Source of the DNA: Pelomyxa schiedti
Taxonomy: Eukaryota > Evosea > Pelobiontida > Pelomyxidae
DNA length: 61,795 bases
Direction: 5' to 3'
NCBI GenBank assembly: GCA_020536535.1
Contig: JAHLWZ010000881.1
Coordinates: forward strand, 1-61,795
Below the pieces are notes generated by a model that saw nothing but the letters and a program-made list of their open reading frames with translations, did no database searches and was not told the origin of the DNA. Shown here in pieces: positions 1-11,148 of the stretch; positions within the stretch are counted from its first letter, which is position 1, and every line of letters starts with the position of its first letter. The translations under genes and the position numbers were made by a program.

Positions 1-214
1 TACACCACAAAGTAAGTCCCACTCCATGCAAAGAACGGTGGGAAAGCCTGGCATTTTGTAAGCATTCAATAAGATCAGGAAGCCCCAGACAACGAAAGGC
101 ACCATGTTTCCCTGATAAATAGATACCAAAAAATGAAAGAAAGTGGCAAACCTGGTAAGAGCTCCCAATGTTGACCACGATTGCCGCGGACCTCACATTG
201 TTGACTGCCGTCAT
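1..214 (-). CDS. Partial gene, hypothetical membrane protein (3' part outside window)
   Basis: On the minus strand an ATG at 214 opens a short exon (214-152). A 40-nt intron (151-112, GTTTG...CAG) follows, then an exon from 111 that runs off the window edge at 1. The join keeps the frame. The second exon encodes a strongly hydrophobic stretch (key residues MVPFVVWGFLILLNAY), so a membrane segment is likely. Upstream, 215-328 holds another ATG and short related TTGTTGAC-like blocks, so the true start could lie further out through a very short intron. I recognise no family. Only about 58 residues are visible. Confidence 0.4.
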   Translation of the reverse strand, partial: MTAVNNVRSAAIVVNIGSSYQVCHFLSFFGIYLSGKHGAFRCLGLPDLIECLQNARLSHRSLHGVGLTLWC

Positions 215-420
215 CGTTGGACCTCCACTGTTGACCACTGCAGAAGGGCCTGGTCATTTATCGTTGCGTTACCACTGCCCGTGGAGTTTGCCCCCACTGG
301 TCACCGTCACAGCACCATCTGTCGACATTGCCTGCAAGTTTTTTTGTTTTTAATGCAAAACTTCGGCTGCACAGAAGCAAGTTCTGCCCCAAACGAAAGG
401 AAACAAAGTGGGTAAAGCAA

Positions 421-497
421 AGCGTTTAGAAGGGATTCAAAACGGATTCAAAACGGATTCTAAAGCGTTTAAAAGCCTTTAAAAGCCTTTAAAAGCT
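421..497. repeat. Short direct repeats, intergenic
   Basis: Two small tandem arrays lie side by side: about three copies of a GGATTCAAAAC unit (433-462) and then three copies of a TTTAAAAGCC unit (468-497). Nothing here looks coding. The region 215-631 otherwise holds no gene I can support and would contain the divergent promoters of the genes on either side. Confidence 0.6.
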
Positions 498-631
498 TAT
501 CACGGGTGCGTGGGTCCGTTGCTGGGCTCAAGGTCTCAGTTGAAAAGAAAAAACAAACAAACCCAAAGAGCCACGAGAGTGACATAGCACCAGCCTGTTG
601 TTATTATTCTGCCATTTCATCGCAGGTTACG

Positions 632-2192
632 ATGGCGCTGTGGTCGGCGCTGTTGATGTGACACCGAACGGGGCCGTCTCGGCGTCGGCAGTGGGAGCGT
701 GGTGGAGAATAACACTTTGTTGTGGCGATTTAAGGAGGCGAATGGCGTGACAGCGACAGCACAGATGGACATGGGGGTGGGGATCCGAGCTTCGGAACAC
801 AACTGCAGTCGATAGCGTTTCAGTAGCACATACTCACCTCCCTCTAGCAACACAGCGACCTGGAATTGGGAAAGTACCCCGGAGGGCTTTTTTTTTTGGT
901 ACCCCTTCCTCTCATTTCTCCTCTTTTTGCAGTCTAACTTTAACACAGGTGGGTGTCTTCCTCACCCCTGATTATTTAGGTAGGGCCCAATGGGGGGGAA
1001 GGTGCCGGTATGCTCACCCACTTCCTTTTTTCATTTTTGACTTGGAAATAGGGCTCTCCAGCACGAACTCAAGCATACATTTGCAGGACAACACAGGCCA
1101 TTGGTGCCTTTCCCTCTCCCTCCTTTTTGTAACCCCCACCTTAATGCGCACCACAGAAACCAACACCAGTTCACTGACTGTGTGGTATATCCAGTGCGAA
1201 CCACAGCAATCTCTCACCATCTGGCAACTCAGCCCATGGCACTGGAATACCACCGAATTGGGGGAAAGTATGTTCTCAACCACTACCTTATCAGCTGTAA
1301 TTAACCTTAGATCTGCCAGGGAACTTGCCAGCCTGTTAAGTAAGTGCATACTGTGGATTGCTCTGCATTTTTTTTTTCCCCACACAAGGTACAGTTATTT
1401 TTCCCTCCTTTCCCCTTCTAATGAATGACGCAGGTATGTGGATCGCAAGGTGAGCTGTGGGGTTGTCCCACAGTCCTTGGTGAGGTGTGTTCTCGTTTTC
1501 ATTCCACTCTACTAATTATTTCACAGTAGGTTGTACAACAACAACAACGCTGTTGGGATGTTTTGTTCTCTGCACTTTGCCCCATAGAGAGGTTCGACTG
1601 CTTCAAACCTGCGGTATCCTCTTCACTGACTTACACTCTCACCTAACTGCAACCGTTTTAGGGAAGATTTCAGCTGGGAATACCATTTTCTCTTTCTCTT
1701 CATGTGGAGGCTGCCGCCTTCAGTTCAGGGTATCAGCACCACTACTTCTTCAATTGCCTGCTGCAGTCTGTGCAGTACCTCCCCACAGGTACTTTCAGCT
1801 CTTCTGTTTATATCTTGTTCTAATATCTCTACAGGTGTCCCTTGGTTGTTGTTATTTCCGCTGACCTTGAAGTACCAAGCTGATAGGCACAAAACTAGAT
1901 CTACTGGTATGCTCACCTAGCTTACTTCATTCTCACTAGCACTTAGTAACAACCACTTACAGCCGAAGGATTGATTGTGAAGAGGCACGCCAGCACACAT
2001 CCACAACAACCCCAAGCAGTCCCTGGAAGTGATGCCTATAAGCACAGACCTGATCCACAGTACCACTGCTTGCCGGCCACACTCAGCATTCACCAGCACC
2101 CACCAGTATCACAACAGCACACATGCCGCAACCAAACAAAACTCATGCCGGTGTGCCAAAATGCCCGCTGGCATCCGCCAGAATCACAGTAG
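632..2192 (+). CDS. Hypothetical Cys-rich type I membrane protein, multi-exon
   Basis: Joining exons by splice sites gives one reading frame to a TAG at 2190-2192. The well supported 3' exons are 1311-1339, 1434-1479, 1530-1613, 1662-1788, 1835-1906 and 1963-2192; upstream exons around 632-1267 are less certain. The predicted start resembles a short signal peptide (MALWSALL). The middle is Cys-rich and Asn/Ser-rich, like an extracellular domain (key blocks ICQGTCQPV, RCWDVLFSALCPIERFDC). One hydrophobic stretch (VPWLLLFPLTL) is followed by a basic His/Gln/Pro-rich tail, suggesting a single-pass receptor-like protein. I recognise no family. Introns are 40-100 nt. Confidence 0.5.
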
Positions 2193-2222
2193 CGCTCGCC
2201 GACAGCACTGCCACAGCACCAC

Positions 2223-2228
2223 AATAAA
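2223..2228 (+). promoter_or_regulatory. Poly(A) signal AATAAA
   Basis: Canonical AATAAA hexamer 31 nt after the stop codon at 2192; it supports the 3' end of the upstream gene model. Confidence 0.6.
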
Positions 2229-2612
2229 TAGAACTGATCTGTCAGCCAATCTTTCTCCTTTTCTTCTTTTCTTTTTCTAAACACAACTTGCCCGGCCAGA
2301 TGCCCACCCTCCCAAAAAGGGTTCCCTTCGGTGAAACAAAAGTTTTCCTTTAACTTGGAAAGAAAATCGACTCTCTGCTGCTTAACTTGACCCGTCAGGC
2401 CAATAAGACTCAGGCCCCGTGTGTCCACAGTAAACAAAAAAATAATTCCCCATGGTGACCCAATCACACAGCTTTTCTTTTTCTGGTACCACGCGGATTG
2501 CCTCCAGCACCGTAATTATGGGAAGACTGCAATCCAATCTGGATTTGATGTTTTCCTAAGTTTGCTCTTCTGCGAAGTTCAATTCAAGCAAACCGGCGTA
2601 TCCCAAAGTGCC
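2229..2612. other. Intergenic stretch
   Basis: Between the poly(A) signal at 2223 and the IQ-protein start I see pyrimidine-rich and mixed sequence with no convincing exon. It presumably carries the IQ gene's promoter. The reading frame stays open upstream to 2421, so a longer N-terminus cannot be excluded. Confidence 0.4.
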
Positions 2613-5376
2613 ATGACAAGCAACGGGGCGGCGACGCTCGCCCAGCCTCGTCACGACTTCGACACGCATACACCATCCATCGACCACACCTCCGTCTCGG
2701 AACACCAACACACAGCCACCACAACAACAACCACCACCACGACATCCTCATCCGTCGATGACACGCAAGTCGACATGAAGCAATTAGAACTGGAGCACGC
2801 GGTGGTTGTCATCCAATCCGCGATGCGCGGCCACATGGAACGAGGAAAAGTCCAATCCGAAAAACCCACAAACAACGACAACAACAGCAGCAACAAAAAA
2901 CCAAGCAACACCGCCGCCGCCGCCAGCAGCGACTCCCATAAGTGTACAAATGGCAGGACGGACGCCCAGGTGGAGGGCGGAGACGGCGATGGGGACGGAG
3001 ATGCGCCTGGCGTGCTGGTAATTCAGAGCGCATACAGAGGGTGGAAAACGAGGCGCCAGTTCGCGGAATCCAAAAACCAGCGAGCATCGCCACGGGCGGT
3101 TTCTGCAAGTTCAACTGCAACTTCTGCTGTTTCCAGTACTACAGTTAGTACTACTGCAACAACAACAACAACCACTTCTTCCTCTACAACAAAGAGTAGC
3201 AGCGCAGCGGCGCAACAGCAGGGAGGGGGCAAAGTGAAGGCGAATATGAACGAGGGAGAAGCAAGTCTGGTGATACAAAGCGCGTATCGCGGGCACGTTG
3301 ACAGGGAGCAAATGAGAAACGAGCATGCCGGCAAAGACGGGGATGCAGCTGGTGATGCCGAGGCAGAGGTGGACTACGCTACTCTGAAAATACAGAGCGC
3401 TTGGCGGGGATATTCTACGAGGAAAGGGAACAGTCCAGAGAGACGTGGGGATGGCAAAGGTACCCAGGAAGAAAGGGAACTGGAGCTGAGCCATGCTATT
3501 CTCAAGATACAAAGTGCTTTTAGGGGACACCAAGAAAGAGTTAGGTTCAATAACCCTTCTTCCTCACCTTCAAAACCGCTACTGTCTACTCCCCGTACCG
3601 CGTCTGCAGCACGGCCACCTACACGCACGAATCCAAGTAATTCTCGTAGTGTTACTCCCATTTCTGCAAGCAGTCGGCCATCAGGAAGTGGAAGAACTTC
3701 CAGTGCTGGACTAGGTCTCATGGATGAAGCAACAGCGATAATACAAAGTGCCTTCCGAGGAAAAAAGGAAAGACAAAAAAGTGCTGACGAGGAAGATGCA
3801 CTTATTAGGATTCAAAGTGCTTTTAGGGGTTTCTCTACTCGCAAAACATGGTCAGAAAAAGGTATGAATAACTCTGAAAACGTATCGGTCGGCTATTAAT
3901 ATTGTCCAAAAAGACTCTGTAACTATCAATGGTCCCTCCGCAGTGAAGACCACTACTTCGCCGTCACCAAAGCCACCGGCGCCTGCTAGCAAGCCAACTA
4001 CACTACAGACATCCCCTCGGTTCCCTCCAAAACAGCTTACACAACGGGAATCTGTTTCCTCCTCTCTAAGAAGATCCAGTTTGGCACATGAGGATTCTCT
4101 TCCTGATGAGGCCGCTGTAATCGATATTCAGAGTGCCGTCCGTGGATACTTAGTGCGAAATAATATCCAAGTCGACAATGTTAATGTGCAGTCTAAATCC
4201 TTGGCCTTTGCACAAGATAAGCAACAAGAGGAAGCCATCATCCTCATACAAAGCGTTTTCCGTGGTCATCAAGAGAGAGTCAAATACCAACACACAGCAG
4301 ATCCAGAAAAATCTCTTATTTTAATCCAAAGCACTTTCAGAGGACATGTGGAACGTGAACAGCACAAAGAAGAAAGGCATAGCTTCTACCAAAACAGGGG
4401 TACACCTAGCCCTGTTTCTATGGAAAAAGGAACTGTTTCAATACAAAGTGCTTTCAGGGCACACAATGACCGAAGCGCACAGCAAGAGAAAACGGACAGT
4501 GCTGCCGAGGTAATTCAAGCAGCAGCTCGATCCTTTATGTGCAGAAAGGAAGAGGAAGAACAAGACCTCAGAGAGGACTGTGCTGCACATATCCAGGGTG
4601 TAGTAAGAGGGTGGCAGGAAAGAAGTGATGTAGAAAGAGAGAAGGAGGCCATGGCAACACAGAAGAAGTATGAAGAAATGCGAAATAAACAGAAAGTGTG
4701 CCAACCATTTACCCTATTTTTTCTGTAATCTCATTTACTTCAGCAAGAAATGGTCAGCAGACAAACAGGGAATCAAAAAGTCAAATCGAATGGACAGAAA
4801 CAAGAGATTGCCGGAAGAAAGAGAGGTAACCAAGCACCCCGCCAGCGTCAGGGGCAGCCAGAAAAGGAACCTATTAAGTCTTCAAAGGCGATACATGCAC
4901 ATCAGCAAACACAGAAAATTTCCTTGCCAAGAATGGTACCAACATCCAGTACTTTACACCAAAACAGAACAACGGTAATCAACAAACCGCTGTATCATCC
5001 TCACTAATTACACTGCACTACTTACTAAAAAGGAACCGTATCATTTTACTACTACTGTACCTCGCCTTGCAAGAACTCGACTCATGCTTACCGGCAAATC
5101 AGAATGGTTAATGACACACACCAAGCACCTCGCACCTCTTCCCGGAATAGACTCTCCATTCAGTATGCCATGTTCCCAATTCCTGCAGTATTCATTCACA
5201 ACCATTCCCATTCCTTCAATACAGATGTAATTCAAGAGCTACCACCTGACCCCCGTTCCCCACGGTACCGTACTGACCCTGAGTATAGAGCCAAGTGTGA
5301 CACCATGATGAGAAGGAGGGCAGAAAAGCTCAAGCAGTTCCCTAACTCTGACTTCAAATTCTCTGCTGGATTCTAA
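2613..5376 (+). CDS. Multi-IQ-motif calmodulin-binding protein (13 IQ repeats)
   Basis: Five exons: 2613-3861, 3914-4695, 4744-4974, 5033-5162 and 5225-5376. The introns are 48-62 nt, and the exon lengths sum to 2,544 nt (847 residues). I count 13 IQ motifs of the form IQSAFRGxxxR: seven in exon 1 and six in exon 2. They are separated by Ser/Thr/Ala-rich spacers, so this is a probable calmodulin or EF-hand light-chain scaffold. There is no myosin head or other enzyme domain. The C-terminal exons are basic and Gln-rich, ending in a conserved-looking block (ELPPDPRSPRYRTDPEYR). The start was placed at the ATG before MTSNGAATL; the ORF extends upstream without a better start. AATAAA follows at 5387. 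Confidence 0.85.
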
Positions 5377-5386
5377 TACAAGTGTA

Positions 5387-5392
5387 AATAAA
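5387..5392 (+). promoter_or_regulatory. Poly(A) signal AATAAA
   Basis: AATAAA 11 nt after the stop of the IQ-motif gene. Confidence 0.6.
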
Positions 5393-5764
5393 ACTCTGCT
5401 GTAACAAAGCCGGGGTCTAGTTTCTTCTAGCTCCCACCAGCTCAGAATAGCAAAAACCTTTGAATACTATGGCTTCTCCTAAAGTACGAATCAATTTCAA
5501 ATCAAATGAACGGGGACGATACACCGAAACAGTACTGCCGGCAATGGAATTGGCGGCCAGGGGGTTGCAAGTAATGATTGGCATTAATTCCCTGACTCGT
5601 GGACCGCACCGAAAAACGCACCGACACACCCGCAAAATCCCAAATAAACACAACAAATCCAACGACGCAATCGCAAAAGATTTGGTGACGGGTGCATGTA
5701 TATACACGGGTGCATTATATGCGGATCTAGAGATCACGCTGCCAGAGAAAAGCACGACCAACTG
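5393..5764. other. Intergenic stretch with a dubious open frame
   Basis: Lies between the IQ gene and the TPR gene. A 99-codon plus-strand frame begins at the ATG at 5469, and an overlapping minus frame is also open. Neither shows a domain, a splice partner or clear protein-like composition. It probably holds the promoter and 5' UTR of the TPR gene. Confidence 0.4.
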
Positions 5765-6676
5765 ATGGGCAGGACAAAACGAGCGTTGGTGTCGCCGTAC
5801 GACACGCATACTACGATGCCGAGCGCGGTTGGCGCCGAGATCTCGCCTGTGGGCATTGACTTTCATGCTTTCGCAAATTCAGTGGTACACCTGCGCAGTG
5901 TTGGAAACGATCATTTCAGAGCGGGGCGGTACGATGACGCATTGAGGTGCTATCTGTTCGCTGTGTCAAGAATGAAGGCACTAGTTTCACATCCATCTAC
6001 TCCCGTGTCATCCCGTTGTTCTTCTCCGGTGATATCTCTTTCGCCTTCAGTATCGCTCTCTCTGCAGTGTCCAAATTCAGAGCCCCAATCAACTGAGCCA
6101 AGTTGCAGCACTACCACCACCATGAACGTCAGTGTCAGTGATGAAGCAAAGGTACCACATGACACTGGTGATATACGTGTTCACCCAATCCCAAAAACTT
6201 CATCCAGTGTCACTCTAACCAGCAATGCCAATGCAACAACTCCCCCGGATATATCCAGGGCTTCTCTATCAATTCTACTGTGCAACGTTGCTGCCACCTA
6301 TATAAAACTTGGTGATGAAGCTCATGCGTTGCTGTTCGCTTCAAGGTCGATCATTTACGATCAAACGAATATTAAAGCTTGGTATAGAAGAGCTTGCGCA
6401 AGTAAGTCCATGGGCTTTGAATTACCAGCGTGACATAGATGATTAGATGAATCACTTGGGAAATTGGCCGCCGCATCCAGCGATTTGGAACATATACTGG
6501 AAGTAGAACCAAACAACAAAACAGCACGCGCAAAGCTTACTCAAGTCAGAGCCCTTGTCAACAGGCGTGAAATAACAGTCTGCCGGAATATGTTGTCTAT
6601 TGCCACACCAACGTCGGAAACCACAACAGCAACACCAACTGGAAGCAGCATATTTGAGGGTCACGAAGGGGAATGA
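5765..6676 (+). CDS. TPR-repeat protein
   Basis: Two exons, 5765-6401 and 6447-6676, with a 45-nt intron; the sum is 867 nt (288 residues). TPR helices flank a Ser/Thr-rich insert: a first repeat near residues 40-75 (GNDHFRAGRYDDALRCY), and after about 95 residues a second and third repeat (LCNVAATYIKLGDEAHALLF, then WYRRACANESLGKLAAASSD) that cross the splice junction. The layout resembles co-chaperone TPR proteins that bind Hsp70/Hsp90 tails, but no partner domain is present, so the role is inferred. An internal ATG at 5816 is an alternative start. AATAAA lies at 6723. Confidence 0.75.
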
Positions 6677-6789
6677 ACCGATAAAGTACCCTTTGTCTGT
6701 AAGGAATATGCTGTTTTGGAACAATAAAAAGAAAGGAGGGTTTTCCCTTTTGTTTATTACGTCTTAGCATTGAATGGAAGGTTTGTGCT

Positions 6790-9417
6790 TTAGTCAACAG
6801 AGCTACCTCCCCCTGATGGGGCAGGGTTGGTTGTATTAATATTTGTGTTTGTTTGGCCGTAGTGCAGAAGCTCCCCTAACGACACAGTTCGCCACGACTT
6901 TGTGCCGGTGCCTTTCTCTTCAGCATACAGTAGATGCTTGTCAATAACTATGTTGAGAGGCCCAAACTTGAAGACAGGTTTGCCGTCGTGCATGCGTTTG
7001 GTGGGTACGAGAAGGATGTCATTCTCAGCGGCGATTTTTTCCACTACATCCCGCAGTGATATTTCGTCATCTCCTTCTTCAATATCCCCATTCCTATGTT
7101 TCTCTTCCTTCTTCTTCTTTTCATCGGCCACTGCTGCCTGCATGCTTGCAGCGGGCTGCGGCGGGAGTGGGGTGTTCAACAGAGTGCTGGTATCCGCACC
7201 AGAGAGGGCATGATTAATAGCATCCAGGGCACGAGCAAAATGGGCCATGACCCTTGGGTGATGAAGTACATTTTGTGGAAATTGAGCGCTCCATCCGCGG
7301 TACCATCTGTCAATTTCTTCGTAGTCGGGGCGGGGTGATGATGCCGAGAGCCATGTTGCTAGAGCGGTATACCACCGAGGGAAGAACTCGGTGTCTAGAA
7401 GTGCGACAATTTGCTTGGTGTCAACCAAGTCACACCATTGCATAACCCAGGTAAAGGGATCCAGCACTTGGGCATGAGGAGTGACTGACAACATTGTATG
7501 CAACGCAACAGTAAGCTTTGGTACAATGCACCGAGATAGAAGTGATTCCATAGAAGATGTATCAAATACATTTTTCCAAGGAAGCAAGACTGCATGAGCA
7601 GACGGATCGGCAGGGTGCCAATCTGTTAGTACCACGCTCAATTTGTGCCGGCATATTTGCCAAAGAGGTTCTAGCACCTTAGAGTCAATAACAGGCAGCC
7701 AAGGATGTAACCAGGAGTGCACGGGGATAATGTCTACGCGCGGGTTCCATACGAGAACTTCAGATTGCAGCTGAGGCATAATCAGTTGAGATATTATGTT
7801 GTCATAAACCATGGTTGGGAGTAGTGGCTTCCAGAGGGTGAGGAAGTTTATAAAAGGATCGTAATTACGTGCACTCCAGGTACCTACGGCGGCTCTGAGC
7901 CGAGGAAGTAGAACTTCGGCGAGAAGTTGAATGTAGACATCCTCATCATTATAGTCAAAATCGGGTGACTTGTGCCAAGCTTCTTCTTCACAACATAAGA
8001 TACTGTGCCAGATCTTAAAAATCTCCAAGGCATATGCTGGATTTGACAGTGGAGACCACTCCTTGAAGAATTCACGTAGAAGAGGTGTCATCACACTAAG
8101 CGCAAGCGCAGAAACATGGTACTTGACCCAATGCTCGGGGAAGTCTTTTCGCATCTTTGCGAACTCCGTTGACATTTGTATAACAGAACCCGTGCCCCCA
8201 GTAGCAGGATGACTAGGGTGATTTTTTGATATGGCTGAGAGATTGGCAACAGCACGAGATAAAGCTTCACCTTGAGAAATCTTCGCTGCAAGAGTAGAAG
8301 CCGCTGCCTCCACACGCTCTCTTTCACGCTTAAGAACCTCAACTCTATCACGCTCTGAAGCTGCACGCCTTTCACATGAAGACACATTTGCCTGAGAAAT
8401 TTCAACAAGCAGTCTTATGTTGTGCTGTAGTTCAGGAAGAGGCCCAGCAATTACATCACGGATGGAAGCACCAGCATCAATTCCAGACGTTGGAGTTGCT
8501 GCAATCACACGAGACACTGGACCTCGCATGTCTACAATAACCTGAGGTGCTGCTATATCACGATTTTCTCCAAAATCCAACTTGTATTTCGTGGTTTGTT
8601 TCTTGACACTGCCCTTCTTCCACAACTTATTCTCTTCAGGTAAAGAGGTCAGTAATTCAATGGGAACATTCAGGCCCGTAACAAGAGTAGGTTCCTCTTT
8701 GTTCTTGAGCACTGGATTTGAGTCTTGCTTTGCGTCGTTAAAGTTGCAAGACAACCCACGGTTCTTTGGCCTCACTTTGACTTGTATAGGTTCCACAATA
8801 CCCTGATTCCCCTCACGACCTACACCTTCACCAGGTTTCCAGCCCATCTTGTGGAGCAACTTGCTGCCTATGCCGTATTGCCTATCAAAAGTGACGGATT
8901 CAGCAGAGGTGTCGGCGCCTCCAGAGGATTTTGCAGACCCAATACCCGCCCTGCCGCCGCGCTGTTTCCCAAAAGACTGCATAGAACTAGCACGTGGTCG
9001 CGGCGGAGGGGCGTCAAATCCATCAGGCACATACTCATCCTCGTACTGGTTGGTGTCCCCCTCCCCGCCCTCGCTGTCGCCTTCGTCTCCCTCGCCGTTC
9101 TTCCCGTCTTTCTCGTTGTCGGCAGTATACACCCCTCTCATCACAAACGACATCGGCTTGCTGTAGTCGTGACCGGCGTCGTCGTTTCTGCGGCCGCCGC
9201 CACCTCCTCCCAGCCCTCGTTTCCTGCCCCAACCGCCATAGTCATTGTCCAGATCGTCGTCGCTGTCTTCGCCAAACACGCCCAGCATCTGGCTTTCCTT
9301 ACGACGTCTTTTACTCGCACCACCGCTACCGCCACCAAAGGCACCTGTTCTCTTCAGCGCCCTTGCATCTCCCTCTGTGATCTCGAATGGATCTGCGATA
9401 TAGTCGTCACCGTCCAT
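6790..9417 (-). CDS. TFIP11: TFIP11/Ntr1-like spliceosome disassembly factor (G-patch)
   Basis: Single exon, 875 residues from the ATG at 9417; the upstream open frame lacks a better start. The acidic, Gly/Arg-rich N-terminus is followed by a G-patch near residues 178-222 (GSKLLHKMGWKPGEGVGREG). A GCFC-type helical C-terminal domain follows, with LWKPLLP and W-x-P blocks such as HSWLHPWLPVID. This order matches tuftelin-interacting protein 11 / yeast Ntr1, which recruits and activates the helicase Prp43/DHX15 through the G-patch to dismantle the intron-lariat spliceosome in the nucleus. It is one of the few intronless long genes here. It is convergent with the TPR gene (stops 113 bp apart) and divergent from the BNR-like gene (186 bp). 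Confidence 0.9.
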   Translation of the reverse strand: MDGDDYIADPFEITEGDARALKRTGAFGGGSGGASKRRRKESQMLGVFGEDSDDDLDNDYGGWGRKRGLGGGGGGRRNDDAGHDYSKPMSFVMRGVYTADNEKDGKNGEGDEGDSEGGEGDTNQYEDEYVPDGFDAPPPRPRASSMQSFGKQRGGRAGIGSAKSSGGADTSAESVTFDRQYGIGSKLLHKMGWKPGEGVGREGNQGIVEPIQVKVRPKNRGLSCNFNDAKQDSNPVLKNKEEPTLVTGLNVPIELLTSLPEENKLWKKGSVKKQTTKYKLDFGENRDIAAPQVIVDMRGPVSRVIAATPTSGIDAGASIRDVIAGPLPELQHNIRLLVEISQANVSSCERRAASERDRVEVLKRERERVEAAASTLAAKISQGEALSRAVANLSAISKNHPSHPATGGTGSVIQMSTEFAKMRKDFPEHWVKYHVSALALSVMTPLLREFFKEWSPLSNPAYALEIFKIWHSILCCEEEAWHKSPDFDYNDEDVYIQLLAEVLLPRLRAAVGTWSARNYDPFINFLTLWKPLLPTMVYDNIISQLIMPQLQSEVLVWNPRVDIIPVHSWLHPWLPVIDSKVLEPLWQICRHKLSVVLTDWHPADPSAHAVLLPWKNVFDTSSMESLLSRCIVPKLTVALHTMLSVTPHAQVLDPFTWVMQWCDLVDTKQIVALLDTEFFPRWYTALATWLSASSPRPDYEEIDRWYRGWSAQFPQNVLHHPRVMAHFARALDAINHALSGADTSTLLNTPLPPQPAASMQAAVADEKKKKEEKHRNGDIEEGDDEISLRDVVEKIAAENDILLVPTKRMHDGKPVFKFGPLNIVIDKHLLYAEEKGTGTKSWRTVSLGELLHYGQTNTNINTTNPAPSGGGSSVD

Positions 9418-9603
9418 GTGAGTGCAGTTCCTTCGCTTGACTAAATTGTTTGAGAGAACTGAATTTTCCGAGATCGCTTCCAATTGCTCGGAATGGCGTG
9501 GAATTTTCTGTTGGCATTTCGATTTGCCGGTTGAGAACCGAATGCGATCAGCAACATCAAAAATCAAAACTTGCTTTTTTTTTTCTTCTAGGTGTAACAG
9601 AAG

Positions 9604-11055
9604 ATGTACCGTGCGGTGTTGTCGCTTCTTGTCGTAGTTGGCCTCGTATCATGCGAGGACTGGACTATCGTCGCATCTGGGATGGGGGCTATTACTGGCA
9701 CTAGTTTCAGCAACGGCACCCACGGTGTCTCCACCGGACTCGTTTTGATCTACCACAGCACTGATGGTGGTTACACCTGGGCCGATAGCGACCAAGAAAC
9801 TACAGGCAGCGTTAGGTTCCAAGTATGTTTCTGGGGTTTTTTTTGGTTTTTTTTTTTTTTTTCTTTTCCCCCCCCACTTTGCATCTTACACTCACCGGGA
9901 AATTAGGACACTGCCATGAGTGGCCAGTACGCTGTGATCTGCGGTGCCGGTGACACACAGTGGGTATGGGCAAATACATTATTGCTTTCCTTCTAATTGT
10001 ATTAGATGCCCGGCTGTGCTTACAGTTCGGATTACGGAAAGACGTTCAGCAAAACTGATGACACGTATGTTTCCGTCTTTGACGGTAAATCAAATTAATT
10101 CTACCTAGACACCTTCACGATATGTGGTACTCTGTTGATTCCATCTCTTCCGTTTCTGCAGCTTTTATCAAAGCCGGCTATTGGAGTGATGCCCTGCGCA
10201 CTAACTATGGTGTCTCTGTTTCTGCGTAAGACCATATACTGCTCCTTTATTATGCCAACGCAATTTACAGTAACGGTGGGAAGTCTTGGACTGACCACAG
10301 CTGGGGGTTGACTGAACCTGCGTGGTATGCCTCCTTCTACGCAGTCAATGCTGGTTGGGCTTGCGGTGGTGTAGCACCCATCAACGATACCAATACTCGC
10401 GCTCTTGTCGCCAAGTCAGTTGACGGTATTCCACCCTTCCTTTTTTTCTTGTCTAACTCTTCCAAAGGCAGCTGGTCATGGAAGACCTTAATCGATCTTT
10501 CTGGAGAGTAAGAGTTCCTTTGGTTTGATTTTGAATTAACCTCTCTATTAGCTGGTACCCTGGAGGTCTTTCTTTCATCTCAGCAACTACTGGCTGGGTT
10601 ATTGGAGTGAGAGATGCGGGCTCCTTCATTATGAAGACCAGCGATGGTATTAGCAATGTACTTTCCTTCTAAACTAATTCTCTTCAGGTGGTAACACGTG
10701 GACAACTCAAGTCCAATTTGACGATGTTGTTCTCAAGGGAATTAAAATGTTTTCCGCAACAGAGGGCTTTGCAGTTGGTAAACTCACCTTTCAAACATCC
10801 CTTTGTAATAACATTCAAAGGTGGCTATGAGGACGGAATAATGTACCACGGACAGCTCCTCCACACCACTGACGGTGGTTCCAGCTGGATTTCTGTCGGC
10901 ATGCGTGGAGTATGCTGAACCGTTCATCACTACACCAATTTACCTTCCTCTTACAGGTTATTCCAAACAATGTTGACGGAGTCAGCAACAAGTTAGTTTG
11001 GGCCAGCGCCATCGACGAAACTGGCGGCGGTTCTGTTCTGAAATTCGTCCCTTAA
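9604..11055 (+). CDS. Secreted BNR/Ycf48-like beta-propeller protein
   Basis: Ten exons: 9604-9822, 9907-9963, 10006-10064, 10109-10225, 10271-10425, 10468-10507, 10552-10646, 10688-10777, 10821-10909 and 10957-11055. They sum to 1,020 nt (339 residues). An N-terminal signal peptide (hydrophobic LLVVVGLVS, then C) is followed by repeated Ser/Asp-x-Asp-Gly-Gly-x-Thr/Ser-Trp boxes (STDGGYTWAD, NGGKSWTD, SDGGNTWTT, TDGGSSWIS) alternating with GWACGG/GWVIG/GFAVGG blades. This is typical of BNR/Asp-box or Ycf48-type propellers. Probably extracellular or luminal carbohydrate or protein binding; no sialidase catalytic set is visible. Exon boundaries tend to fall between blades. Confidence 0.85.
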
Positions 11056-11148
11056 GAAGCAATATTTTCTAAAATTCATTTAAAGCTAAAACAATATTCT
11101 TTTTTTCCCGTCTACTCTATTTATTAGGTAAAAAAAGGTCTTGGCTTG

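Noticed and set aside
617-946. Minus-strand 109-codon frame
   Set aside because: No protein features; the plus strand carries splice-consistent exons in the same place.
5469-5765. Plus-strand open frame of about 98 codons starting MASPKVRINF
   Set aside because: No domain, no splice partner, overlapped by an equally open minus frame; more likely intergenic sequence before the TPR gene.
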